From the NCBI GenBank assembly GCA_016192645.1, contig JACPTT010000027.1, positions 1-9,973 on the forward strand: a DNA stretch of 9,973 nt, in the 5' to 3' direction. Below are positions 1 through 6,321 of the stretch, piece after piece (the stretch's first letter is position 1; the number at the start of each line of letters is the position of its first letter). Position numbers and translations under genes: made by a program. The notes under the pieces were generated by a model, which worked only from the letters and a program-made list of their open reading frames with translations, was not told the DNA's origin and did not search any database. This DNA is from Candidatus Levyibacteriota bacterium. GTDB taxonomy: Bacteria; Patescibacteriota; Microgenomatia; Levybacterales; UBA12049.

Positions 1-464
1 AATTATTCCCCGATTTAAAAACTACAAGCGTTGCCGAAATCGTTGCGATTTGCCAAAGAGAAATAGAGAGAGGATCCGAGTTTCTTGTTGATGCTGCTCA
101 AGACAACGCTGTAGCCGCAGGTGTTGTTGATGCACTTTCAAAAAGTGGGGTGCCAGTGGTAGGCCCTACAAGAGCTGCCGGACAAATCGAGTGGAGCAAA
201 GTTTGGGAACGTGAGTTTGGGCAAGCAGAAAGCCTTCTGCAGCCTTCCTTTAGGGTTTGTCGTACTGAAGAAGAAGGAATTTTATATATCAACAGTCAAC
301 CAAATCAAGCTTGGTTTGTTAAAGCTGATGGGCTTACCGAAGGAAAAGGGGCGCTACCAGCAGAGAACAATGATGAGGCTATAGAAAGAATAAAAGAATT
401 AAAAAGGCGATTCCCCGAAGCGGCGCAAACCTATCTTATCGAGAATTTTCTGGATATGCAATAA
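1..464 (+). CDS. purD: Phosphoribosylamine-glycine ligase (GAR synthetase), N-terminal part, before a frameshift
   Basis: GAR synthetase joins phosphoribosylamine to glycine using ATP, the second step of purine synthesis in the cytoplasm. The frame is open from base 3 with no start in the window, so the true N-terminus lies to the left; the ATG at 150 is internal. The segment GVPVVGPTRAAGQIEWSK corresponds to the family's GPT.AAAQLEGSK stretch, and KADGLTEGKG at about 321-350 is the ATP-grasp KADGLAAGKG motif. The usual VVGPEAPL stretch is replaced by VDAAQDNAVA, so this is a divergent member. The frame ends at TAA 462-464 inside the ATP-grasp domain, just after YLIENF, where homologues read IEEFLDGEE. 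The protein continues in the frame two bases later (from about 449). Either the gene is broken or the assembly lacks a base here; the homology is clear on both sides. Confidence 0.85.
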   Translation, partial: LFPDLKTTSVAEIVAICQREIERGSEFLVDAAQDNAVAAGVVDALSKSGVPVVGPTRAAGQIEWSKVWEREFGQAESLLQPSFRVCRTEEEGILYINSQPNQAWFVKADGLTEGKGALPAENNDEAIERIKELKRRFPEAAQTYLIENFLDMQ

Positions 465-1198
465 GCGATGGTACTCAATTTCAAACTGTTGGTTTTGCCG
501 AAGATCATAAACGAGTTAATAATCACGACGCACCCGATCAAGGAGAAAACACCGGCGGAATGGGATGTAATACCCTTTTTTTACCCGATGATCTTTTGAA
601 AAAAGTTCAATTTGATATCTTTAAAAAAACATTTGAAGGAATGGCCATACGAGGAAGACCATATAAAGGGGTCTTGTATCTCGGTGGAATGGTTGTGAGG
701 CAAAACGGAACAAACCCCTTCGTTATTGAATTTAATGCCCGCTGGGGTGATCCGGAAGCGCAAATAATTGTTCCTAGTCTCGTTGTAAATTTATTTGAGG
801 CAGGAATTGCTATTGCTCAGGGAGACATCTCGCACTTTAGATTTAAAACCGATGGGAAAACACGAGTAGTAGTTACAGGCGCATCACGAGGATATCCTGG
901 AGCTTATAAGGCAATTTTAGGAAAAGAGATATTCGGTATCAACGATGCCAGAAAGAAAGAAGGAATAACAATTTATGGCGCCGGAATGAAGGTTACTGAG
1001 GGAAAATACTTTGCAAGCGGGGGAAGACTATTTTACGTAGTTTCGGAAGGAAAAACAGTCGCCGAAGCACAAGAAAGAGCATATGATGCTATGTCGGCGA
1101 TACACATCGAAGGAAATGGGCTTCATTATAGAACCGACATTGGCTGGCGAGCCACCCGAAGAGAAACCACCGCCGCTTACCCTTTAATCTCCTCTTAA
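449..1198 (+). CDS. purD: Phosphoribosylamine-glycine ligase (GAR synthetase), C-terminal part, after the frameshift
   Basis: This is the second part of purD. Read from base 449 it continues SGYAISDG, then AEDHKR (about 500-514; family QDHKR), GENTGGMG (542-565; family PNTGGMG), the metal/ATP-site segment EFNARWGDPEAQ (728-763; family EFNCRFGDPETQ), and the C-terminal GARS domain ending RTDIGWRA. There is no good start at 449; the first ATG in this frame, at 560, lies inside the GGMG motif, so a separate protein from there would be a truncated enzyme. Together the two parts give slightly over 400 residues in the window, against about 430 for a complete PurD, so only the first few dozen residues are missing. 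Motifs in this half are intact, which favours a recent mutation or an assembly error over an old pseudogene. The stop is TAA 1196-1198. Confidence 0.85.
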   Translation, partial: SGYAISDGTQFQTVGFAEDHKRVNNHDAPDQGENTGGMGCNTLFLPDDLLKKVQFDIFKKTFEGMAIRGRPYKGVLYLGGMVVRQNGTNPFVIEFNARWGDPEAQIIVPSLVVNLFEAGIAIAQGDISHFRFKTDGKTRVVVTGASRGYPGAYKAILGKEIFGINDARKKEGITIYGAGMKVTEGKYFASGGRLFYVVSEGKTVAEAQERAYDAMSAIHIEGNGLHYRTDIGWRATRRETTAAYPLISS

Positions 1199-1202
1199 AA
1201 TA

Positions 1203-1218
1203 TGCTATTATTAAATTA
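1203..1218 (+). promoter_or_regulatory. Extended -10 promoter for a leaderless mRNA (34-aa peptide and recG)
   Basis: TG at 1203-1204, one base, then TATTAT at 1206-1211 make an extended -10 element (consensus TGnTATAAT, five of six in the hexamer). Six bases follow before the ATG at 1218, so the predicted +1 is the A of the start codon. There is no Shine-Dalgarno sequence. Inferred from sequence only. Confidence 0.6.
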
Positions 1219-1322
1219 TGGATACTTTTAGGAAACATCGGAAGTTTTGGATTGTTGTCTCAGTCATTGCCGGCACGGCTTTGGTTTTAACATCCTTTCT
1301 TCCATATTTGGCGCTTCTTTAA
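1218..1322 (+). CDS. Small single-span membrane peptide (34 aa), upstream of recG
   Basis: I do not recognise this peptide. It begins MDTFRKHRKFW, a basic amphipathic N-terminus, and residues 12-34 are almost entirely hydrophobic, with a Pro near the end (FLPYLALL), so one membrane helix with the N-terminus inside is expected. The start follows an extended -10 box by six bases, which fits a leaderless transcript beginning at the ATG. The stop (1320-1322) is 9 nt before the recG ATG, and AAGG overlaps this stop, so translation of recG may be coupled to it. It could be a real small membrane protein or simply a leader peptide that sets recG expression. Evidence is the promoter, the tight spacing and the composition; no homology is claimed. 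Confidence 0.5.
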   Translation: MDTFRKHRKFWIVVSVIAGTALVLTSFLPYLALL

Positions 1323-1331
1323 GGCAAACTT

Positions 1332-3440
1332 ATGGACTTGCAAACTCCCATAAAAGATGCCGGAAGGTTATATAAAATGTATAGCCGCAGGCTTGAGAAG
1401 CTGGGAATAAAAACGGTTGAAGATTTTTTATACCACACCCCCTTTCGCTACGAAGATTATTCTCTTGTCTCAAAAATAAAAGATGTTCAACCCGGCGAAA
1501 TAGTTACAATCCAAGGAACAATTGCAGAGATCAAAAACCAGTACACACACAGATTTAGAACTCTTCAAAGGGCAAAAGTTGAAGATCAAACTGGAACAAT
1601 TGATATTACTTGGTTTAACCAACCATTTCTTCTCAAAACCCTAAGAATAGGGGAGAAAGTTTCGCTCTCGGGAAAAATCGAACTGTTCGCTAAAAAACTC
1701 GTCTTGCAATCCCCGGAGTACGAGATAATAAACGGAGAAACTATTCATACCGGCCGTCTTGTTCCCGTGTATCCCGAAACCAGAGGCGTTTCCTCTAAAT
1801 GGCTGCGCCGCCAAGTCGCTACAATTCTTCAAGAACAAAAGGAGAGTATATCTGAGTATATTCCTTACTCAATTATTAAAAGCGTTGACTTAATAGAACT
1901 ATTAGATGCTTTTGAGCAAATTCATTTTCCAAAATCATTAGATTTAACTAAAAAGTCGAGGCAAAGGCTATCATTTGACGAGCTATTTTTGATCCATCTG
2001 GCAGCTCTGACGCGAAGAAAAATCTGGGAAAAAAACCTCAAAGGATATCCATTCTCAATCTCAAAGTTCAAAAAAAATATACAAGCATTTTGGCAGAAAC
2101 TGCCGTTTGAGCTAACTCAAGCCCAAAAAAGAGCTGTACGCGAGATTTTTGCCGACCTTGCCTCCAAAAAACCTATGAATCGGCTTTTGGAAGGCGATGT
2201 TGGCAGCGGAAAAACAGTGGTCTCGGCAATCGCCATGTTTCTGGCACACTTAAATGGTTTCCAATCAGTTTTAATGGCGCCGACGGAAATTCTTGCCCAA
2301 CAACACTACCATACTATTTCCAAACTTCTTACGCCTTTTGGTGTAAGAGTTGTACTAGTAACGGGATCGAAGAAGTTTAAGATAGGAAAGGGTACCACGA
2401 GTACCACAGGTATCACGGGTACCACGGGAATTAAAAAATTTGCTCGTGATACTCGTGGTACTTTTGATACCCGTGATGCTTTTCCTTTTGATATTCTTAT
2501 TGGAACTCATGCTGTTTTATCAGAAAAAATTGAATTTGAGGGTCTGGGGCTTGTGGTTATTGATGAACAACAGCGATTTGGGGTTGAACAAAGAGCAATT
2601 ATCAGATCGAAAGGAAAAAATCCTCATCTTCTCACCATGACTGCAACCCCCATACCGCGAACTGTTGCCCTTACTCTTTACGGCGATTTGGATCTATCTT
2701 TTTTGGATGAGATGCCAAAAGGCAGAAAACTTGTTAAAACCTGGCTCGTCCCGCTGGAAAAGCGGGAAGCAGCTTATGAATGGATAAAAAAACAAATCGC
2801 AAAAGGCGATCAAGTCTTTATTATCTGCCCGTTTATCGAAGAGTCTGAGAGCATGCAAACCGTAAAAGCCGCAACAGTTGAGTTCAGTCGGTTGAAAAAA
2901 GCTGTTTTTTCGAATCTCACTTTGGGTCTTTTGCATGGAAAACTCAAAAGCAAGGAAAAAGACAAAGTCTTACAGGAATTTCGAAATGGAGAAATTGACA
3001 TTTTAGTCGCAACGCCGGTAGTTGAAGTTGGAATTGATATTCCAAATGCAACGATTATTCTTATTGAAGCGGCCGAACGCTTTGGTCTTGCCCAGCTTCA
3101 TCAACTGCGAGGAAGAGTTGGCAGAGGAGACAAACAGTCTTACTGTCTATTATTTACCGAATCTAAAAGCGAACACACCCGCAAACGTCTTAAAGCCATG
3201 GAAGCAATGCATGTGGGTGCGCAGCTTGCCGAGCTTGACTTAAAACTACGAGGAGCAGGGGAGCTTTATGGTACGAAACAGCATGGAGTACAAGAGCTAA
3301 AAATCGCAAGCTTTTCCGATTTTGCCTTAATTGAAAAAACAAGGCGCGAAGCGGAAAAAATCTTTCCAAATCTTTCCCAGCATCCTCTTCTTGAAAAAAA
3401 ACTCAAGTCAATGACGGTTCAAGATGTTTCACCGGATTAA
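1332..3440 (+). CDS. recG: ATP-dependent DNA helicase RecG
   Basis: RecG is a monomeric superfamily 2 translocase that remodels stalled replication forks and Holliday junctions. The 702 residues match the usual length (E. coli 693). In order: an N-terminal wedge/OB-fold (about 55-130), LTQAQKRAV (261-269), Walker A GDVGSGKT (288-295), APTEILAQQH, IGTHA (390-394), the Walker B region DEQQRFGVEQR (411-421), motif III TATPIPRT, helicase C with ATPVVEVGIDIPNA and QLRGRVGRG, and the TRG-like segment LRGAGELYGTKQHG. Two oddities are visible. Residues 354-382 are a low-complexity Gly/Thr then Arg/Asp-Thr segment encoded by 9-bp repeats, in place of the helix that normally follows TGS.KGK. The motif II His of DEQHRFG is Gln. 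The start at 1332 is preceded by a weak AAGG 6 nt upstream. The gene ends 1 nt from the stop of the convergent gene at 3442, leaving no room for a terminator. Confidence 0.96.
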   Translation: MDLQTPIKDAGRLYKMYSRRLEKLGIKTVEDFLYHTPFRYEDYSLVSKIKDVQPGEIVTIQGTIAEIKNQYTHRFRTLQRAKVEDQTGTIDITWFNQPFLLKTLRIGEKVSLSGKIELFAKKLVLQSPEYEIINGETIHTGRLVPVYPETRGVSSKWLRRQVATILQEQKESISEYIPYSIIKSVDLIELLDAFEQIHFPKSLDLTKKSRQRLSFDELFLIHLAALTRRKIWEKNLKGYPFSISKFKKNIQAFWQKLPFELTQAQKRAVREIFADLASKKPMNRLLEGDVGSGKTVVSAIAMFLAHLNGFQSVLMAPTEILAQQHYHTISKLLTPFGVRVVLVTGSKKFKIGKGTTSTTGITGTTGIKKFARDTRGTFDTRDAFPFDILIGTHAVLSEKIEFEGLGLVVIDEQQRFGVEQRAIIRSKGKNPHLLTMTATPIPRTVALTLYGDLDLSFLDEMPKGRKLVKTWLVPLEKREAAYEWIKKQIAKGDQVFIICPFIEESESMQTVKAATVEFSRLKKAVFSNLTLGLLHGKLKSKEKDKVLQEFRNGEIDILVATPVVEVGIDIPNATIILIEAAERFGLAQLHQLRGRVGRGDKQSYCLLFTESKSEHTRKRLKAMEAMHVGAQLAELDLKLRGAGELYGTKQHGVQELKIASFSDFALIEKTRREAEKIFPNLSQHPLLEKKLKSMTVQDVSPD
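2391..2479 (+). repeat. Tandem and inverted 9-bp repeat hairpin inside recG
   Basis: Four head-to-tail 9-bp units of the form GTAYCACRR occupy 2392-2427. A 16-nt AT-rich spacer follows (2428-2443), then four inverted units of the form YYKTGRTRC (2444-2479). TACTCGTGGTAC at 2450-2461 is the exact reverse complement of GTACCACGAGTA at 2392-2403. The array stays in frame because the unit is a multiple of three: arm one reads as (G/S)(T/I)T repeats, arm two as RDT/RGT-like repeats. This looks like a small palindromic element inserted into a coding gene. Confidence 0.85.
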
Positions 3441-3441
3441 A

Positions 3442-4074
3442 CTATATAGACGGTGGCACAACAGATAAACGGGTGTTATTCGAAGAAAACGAATAGTTTA
3501 CAATAAGGGGAACAATCGTTGCGTCTGGTAAGTTAAATAGATTTCGCAATCCTTCTATATATCTTCTAAGCTGTGCCGACTTACCTCCCTGGCCGAATTC
3601 AATAATAAAAATAATGACGTCAGGAATAATACCAATAAAGTCGGCATGCCCATATGATCCCAAGTTAACCTCCGAAAAACCAATAGGTTTTATATGACCA
3701 TTGTTTCCTGGGGAATATAATAGCCTAATCACCTTTTCAGGATTTGCAGCAAAGAAGTGGATGTTTCGCTCATGATGTCCTACTTGCTCGCTCAGCAGTA
3801 AGGATAAATCTTGTCTTGAAGAGAGTTGTTCAGCTAACCTCTCGAAACCATGAGAGTTAGGATGCTCAGGTAAAGGAACATAAACCCTGGGATCGACCGC
3901 AATCGTCCATTTCCCTTCATCTTCAGTAAAAAATGTATGTTCCGCGCTTCTGGCGATAGATGCTGGTATATCACCGTTTGGTTTAATTCTAAATCCTGAT
4001 CGTATTTCTTCTAATTCCGCTAATAGGGCAGAGGAACTACCGTCTAGAGATCGAGGAACTTCGCCTAATGCCAT
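3442..4074 (-). CDS. Unknown protein, 210 aa, with a PD-(D/E)xK-like pattern
   Basis: I do not recognise a named family. The protein is soluble, with no signal peptide and no clear membrane span. The C-terminal third reads GHADFIGIIPD (142-152), a hydrophobic strand, IIEFGQGGKSAQLRRYIEGL (157-176), then a further strand IVPLIVNY. A strand-borne Asp (145), a hydrophobic strand ending in Glu (159), and a helix starting near AQLRRY resemble the core of PD-(D/E)xK restriction-like nucleases such as the NucS/DUF91 group. The Lys expected two residues after the Glu is Gly161; Lys165 is the nearest. If the fold is right the site may be altered or inactive. The gene starts 6 nt after the stop of the upstream 72-aa gene with no Shine-Dalgarno, so it is probably the last gene of a three-gene transcript. 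It ends 1 nt from the recG stop on the other strand. Confidence 0.75.
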   Translation of the reverse strand: MALGEVPRSLDGSSSALLAELEEIRSGFRIKPNGDIPASIARSAEHTFFTEDEGKWTIAVDPRVYVPLPEHPNSHGFERLAEQLSSRQDLSLLLSEQVGHHERNIHFFAANPEKVIRLLYSPGNNGHIKPIGFSEVNLGSYGHADFIGIIPDVIIFIIEFGQGGKSAQLRRYIEGLRNLFNLPDATIVPLIVNYSFSSNNTRLSVVPPSI

Positions 4075-4080
4075 TATTTT

Positions 4081-4299
4081 TTACAACTCTTGAAGGTCTT
4101 GATCTAAACTTTGCAAATCAGCATCTAAATTGTCAATCTCCAAAGCATCCAATTCTTGTTGCTCCTCAACGGTAGCCGGTGAGGTAGTCTGTAAAGGCAA
4201 CTGTTGATTCTGACCACCTAAAAGATACACTGCCAAAACAGCAAAGATTAGAATTGCGGCCGAGGCAACAATAATAAAAAACGTTTTACTATCTTTCAT
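4081..4299 (-). CDS. Small membrane-anchored acidic protein (72 aa)
   Basis: No family is recognised. Residues 1-6 are charged and residues 7-27 are a hydrophobic span (FFIIVASAAILIFAVLAVYLL) without a lipobox or an obvious signal-peptidase site, so it is most likely a signal anchor with the C-terminus outside. The outer part is Gln/Thr-rich and then strongly acidic, with Leu spaced every three to four residues in LDALEIDNLDADLQSLDQDL, which could form a short amphipathic or coiled-coil helix. The start is 4 nt after the TAA of the secreted coiled-coil gene and 6 nt separate its own stop from the next gene, so all three are probably co-transcribed. No Shine-Dalgarno is seen. A role as an adaptor for the secreted coiled-coil protein is possible but unproven. 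Confidence 0.7.
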   Translation of the reverse strand: MKDSKTFFIIVASAAILIFAVLAVYLLGGQNQQLPLQTTSPATVEEQQELDALEIDNLDADLQSLDQDLQEL

Positions 4300-4303
4300 A
4301 TTT

Positions 4304-4939
4304 TTATTGCGCTACTGCGCCTCCTGTTGCGCTATTTGGATTTACTCCGCTTGCGCTTGCAACTTTTGCCAATTCTTTGACGGCATTTTGTACTGCTTGT
4401 TTTGCATCAACAACCATTTTGTGAACATCCCGTAAATCTTTTCTGAATTGGCTAACGGTTGCGCCGACGCTATTTCGAAGGCTCTTCTCATCGGAAATCG
4501 AAACTACATACTCTTTTGCCGCTTGAGCCGAAACCGCAGTTTTTGCGCTATCGATAGCCGCTTGGGCGTCTGCGATGGCTGCATCCGCCAAAGCCGTGTC
4601 TTTGCCATTTGCCTTTGCCTCCGCCGCTTTCTGACTGACTCGCTCAAGAACAGATTGTAGTTTTGTCAAGATACTAACGAAGCGAACTGTATAAACCTCA
4701 TTCATATTCGCAATTTTAGTATCAATGCGCTCAACTGCGGCTTTCTTTTTCTCGTCTTTAATTGTTTGCAGGCGCGTTTTAAGTTCTTCTCTTTTTTGCT
4801 GTGCGGCTTCTTTTCTTTGCACTGCGGCATCTCTTTGATTCTGCGCTCTATTTTGCGGTGTACCCTGAGCATAAACAACAAGAGGAGCGGCGAGGAAAAC
4901 AAAAAGAAGCAAAAGTGAAACAAGTATCTTTGGCCTCAT
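4304..4939 (-). CDS. Secreted Ala/Lys-rich coiled-coil protein (211 aa)
   Basis: The N-terminus is a classical Sec signal peptide: MRPK, a hydrophobic core at about 5-22, and a VYA|Q cleavage site after residue 24. The mature protein is rich in Ala, Lys, Gln and Glu and almost all helical. Residues 30-75 are highly charged, 76-110 contain regularly spaced Leu/Val (SILTKLQSVLERVSQKA), and 115-200 are an Ala-rich helical repeat region. The tail is Asn/Gly/Ser-rich. Similar exported helical proteins of unknown role are, from memory, common in Microgenomates-like genomes; I cannot verify a family here. It is the first gene of a three-gene unit and has the best promoter in the window directly before its ATG, with no room for a 5' leader. 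A periplasmic or surface structural role is an inference from composition. Confidence 0.82.
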   Translation of the reverse strand: MRPKILVSLLLLFVFLAAPLVVYAQGTPQNRAQNQRDAAVQRKEAAQQKREELKTRLQTIKDEKKKAAVERIDTKIANMNEVYTVRFVSILTKLQSVLERVSQKAAEAKANGKDTALADAAIADAQAAIDSAKTAVSAQAAKEYVVSISDEKSLRNSVGATVSQFRKDLRDVHKMVVDAKQAVQNAVKELAKVASASGVNPNSATGGAVAQ

Positions 4940-4974
4940 AAAAACATCTTATCTCTAAATCTCAAACATGTCAA
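4940..4974 (-). promoter_or_regulatory. Consensus-like promoter giving a leaderless transcript of the coiled-coil operon
   Basis: On the minus strand a perfect -35 TTGACA (4974-4969) is followed by a 17-bp spacer and TAAGAT (4951-4946), then six bases before the ATG at 4939. The predicted +1 is therefore the A of the start codon. The -35 overlaps the TGA stop (4973-4971) of the upstream S41 gene. No Shine-Dalgarno could fit. Confidence 0.75.
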
Positions 4975-6263
4975 GTCGCCAACTCTTTAACCGCTTCGAC
5001 GAGGTCGCTTCGGTGAAAGTATTTAAGCAGTTCTTTATCCCAATCTTTCTGAGTAATATCAATTAGGGGTTCAACCCCTCTTCCTTCCGTTGGCTGACCG
5101 TCTTCGCGCAGGGTAATGGTGTGGACTAAAAAGAGTGAGTATTTTTCTTTTGGGTCAATCTCGGTTTTAAGATCAAATACCCGCTCAATTGTTCCCCAGC
5201 CCTTGGTTCTTGTTCCCACCAAAACCCCAGTATTATACCTTTTTAAAACCGAGGCAATAATCTCAGCCGAGGACTGGGTGTTTTGATCAACAAGAATCAC
5301 AACATTTTTATAAGGAACAAGGGCGGGCAGCCAATCGGTTACTGTTTTAACCGGAATCGGCTTGCCCCTTCGATAAAACTCAAAGGCGTATTGGTTTTTG
5401 CCAATAAAAGGTCCTAAAAACTGCGGCAAAAGATCGATTGAACCGCCAATGTTTCCGCGCAAATCCAAAATTAGCGCATCGCCCTGTTCTTGCGGTTTTA
5501 CGCTATTTATCTCGTTTACAAATTCCGCAAATGTCTGGGGAGAAATACGTTTTATCGGAATATACAAAATTCCCGGCTTTATAAATTTATTGCCAACCGT
5601 TGGCTCGATTTTGTACTTATCGTAAAGCTCTCGCTTTTGCGGCGTTTTTAAGGCTTCGTAAGCCCGGTTTGCTTCTGCCAACTTTTTTGCCACCTCCTCC
5701 GGTTTTTCTGCCTCTTCTTTTTTTATTTCCTCTACCTTCTCTTCATACGCGTTCTTCACCTCTTCCTGAGGCGCTTGCTTTGAAACGCCTAGATTTTTGT
5801 AAAGATCGGTTTTGGGATCAACATTTTGAACAAGGTTTTTTAAAGCCTCCTTATTAACTTGAGCATACAAACGGCTTCGATTATTTGGTTTAAGGCTTGC
5901 AAGTGTTAGGTCAGAAAGATTAACCGCAAACTCCTTTTTCTTTTGCGGCTCCATGTCCTTTGTAATTTCATTAATAAGTCTCTTTACGCCCTCTTTATTT
6001 TGGCTTGCTAAAACCTTGCTTGGCGCAAGCTGCCGTGAGGAGGTAAGGAATAAATTGCTCAATTCATCGTCTTTTATCTCCTCCCAGTAGTTTTGACTGA
6101 TAATGTCGTATATCTCGCCAACAAATTCCGCGTAAATATCTTTAGGCTGGGTTAGGGAAAGAAAATATTGCGAAGCTCCCCGAAGATGAGTAAAGTTAAA
6201 GAAGGATTCGGCGGTCAAAAACAAAACCAAAAAAGCGGTGAATAAGAGAAGCAATTTCTTCAT
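4971..6263 (-). CDS. Exported S41 (C-terminal processing) peptidase homologue with an embedded J-domain-like segment
   Basis: Residues 3-20 are a hydrophobic signal or anchor, so the rest should act outside the membrane. The C-terminal half is an S41 core: ILYIPIKRISPQTFAEFV (232-249), LILDLRGNIGGS (264-275, family LDLRNNPGG), VDQNTQSSAEIIASVL (325-340, with Ser331 at the nucleophile position of GSASAAEI), GTRTKGWGTIE (350-360, family GxxTFGKGxVQ), and TEGRGVEP. The general-base Lys of this family lies 25 residues after the Ser; here that residue is Trp356, with Lys354 two positions earlier. Where a PDZ domain normally precedes the core, residues 152-218 instead resemble a DnaJ J-domain: DLYKNLGVSKQAPQEEVKNAY, then ANRAYEALKTPQKRELYDKY. 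The HPD tripeptide needed to stimulate Hsp70 is absent, replaced by a Lys/Glu-rich helix. The protein may be an altered or inactive protease. The start follows a TGATATAAT promoter by 17 nt. Confidence 0.88.
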   Translation of the reverse strand: MKKLLLLFTAFLVLFLTAESFFNFTHLRGASQYFLSLTQPKDIYAEFVGEIYDIISQNYWEEIKDDELSNLFLTSSRQLAPSKVLASQNKEGVKRLINEITKDMEPQKKKEFAVNLSDLTLASLKPNNRSRLYAQVNKEALKNLVQNVDPKTDLYKNLGVSKQAPQEEVKNAYEEKVEEIKKEEAEKPEEVAKKLAEANRAYEALKTPQKRELYDKYKIEPTVGNKFIKPGILYIPIKRISPQTFAEFVNEINSVKPQEQGDALILDLRGNIGGSIDLLPQFLGPFIGKNQYAFEFYRRGKPIPVKTVTDWLPALVPYKNVVILVDQNTQSSAEIIASVLKRYNTGVLVGTRTKGWGTIERVFDLKTEIDPKEKYSLFLVHTITLREDGQPTEGRGVEPLIDITQKDWDKELLKYFHRSDLVEAVKELAT

Positions 6264-6273
6264 GAGTTTCGGA

Positions 6274-6289
6274 TTTTACCATTATATCA
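6274..6289 (-). promoter_or_regulatory. Extended -10 promoter of the S41 peptidase gene
   Basis: TGATATAAT (6289-6281 on the minus strand) is a perfect extended -10 element. The predicted start is A at 6274, leaving a short 11-nt leader with no Shine-Dalgarno. A TTGACA lies at 6314-6309, but the 22-bp spacing is too long for a normal -35, so the extended -10 probably suffices. Confidence 0.6.
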
Positions 6290-6304
6290 CCTAAACCAAT
6301 TCCG

Positions 6305-6318
6305 TAGGTGTCAACCTA
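6305..6318. repeat. Small palindrome TAGGT-GTCA-ACCTA
   Basis: Perfect 5-bp inverted repeat with a 4-nt loop in the pyrD/S41 intergenic region. It includes the TGTCAA/TTGACA sequence. It has no T tract, so it is not a standard terminator; it may be an operator or part of a dispersed repeat. Confidence 0.5.
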
Positions 6319-6321
6319 ACT

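Noticed and set aside
441..470. Programmed ribosomal frameshift in purD
   Set aside because: There is no slippery heptamer, no stimulatory structure is apparent, and PurD is not known to use one; mutation or assembly error is simpler.
2391..2479. CRISPR-like array
   Set aside because: Units are 9 bp, directly adjacent with no spacers, and invert halfway.
2440..2640. 66-codon frame on the plus strand inside recG (Leu/Val-rich, looks like a membrane peptide)
   Set aside because: It is an out-of-frame reading of recG, whose helicase motifs are continuous through this region.
4448..4660. Cys-rich 70-codon plus-strand frame opposite the coiled-coil gene
   Set aside because: It is the antisense of an Ala-rich helical protein; the Cys content comes from reverse-complemented Ala (GCN) codons.
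6309..6314. TTGACA as the -35 of the S41 promoter
   Set aside because: The spacing to TATAAT is 22 bp, outside the functional range; the extended -10 explains the promoter better.
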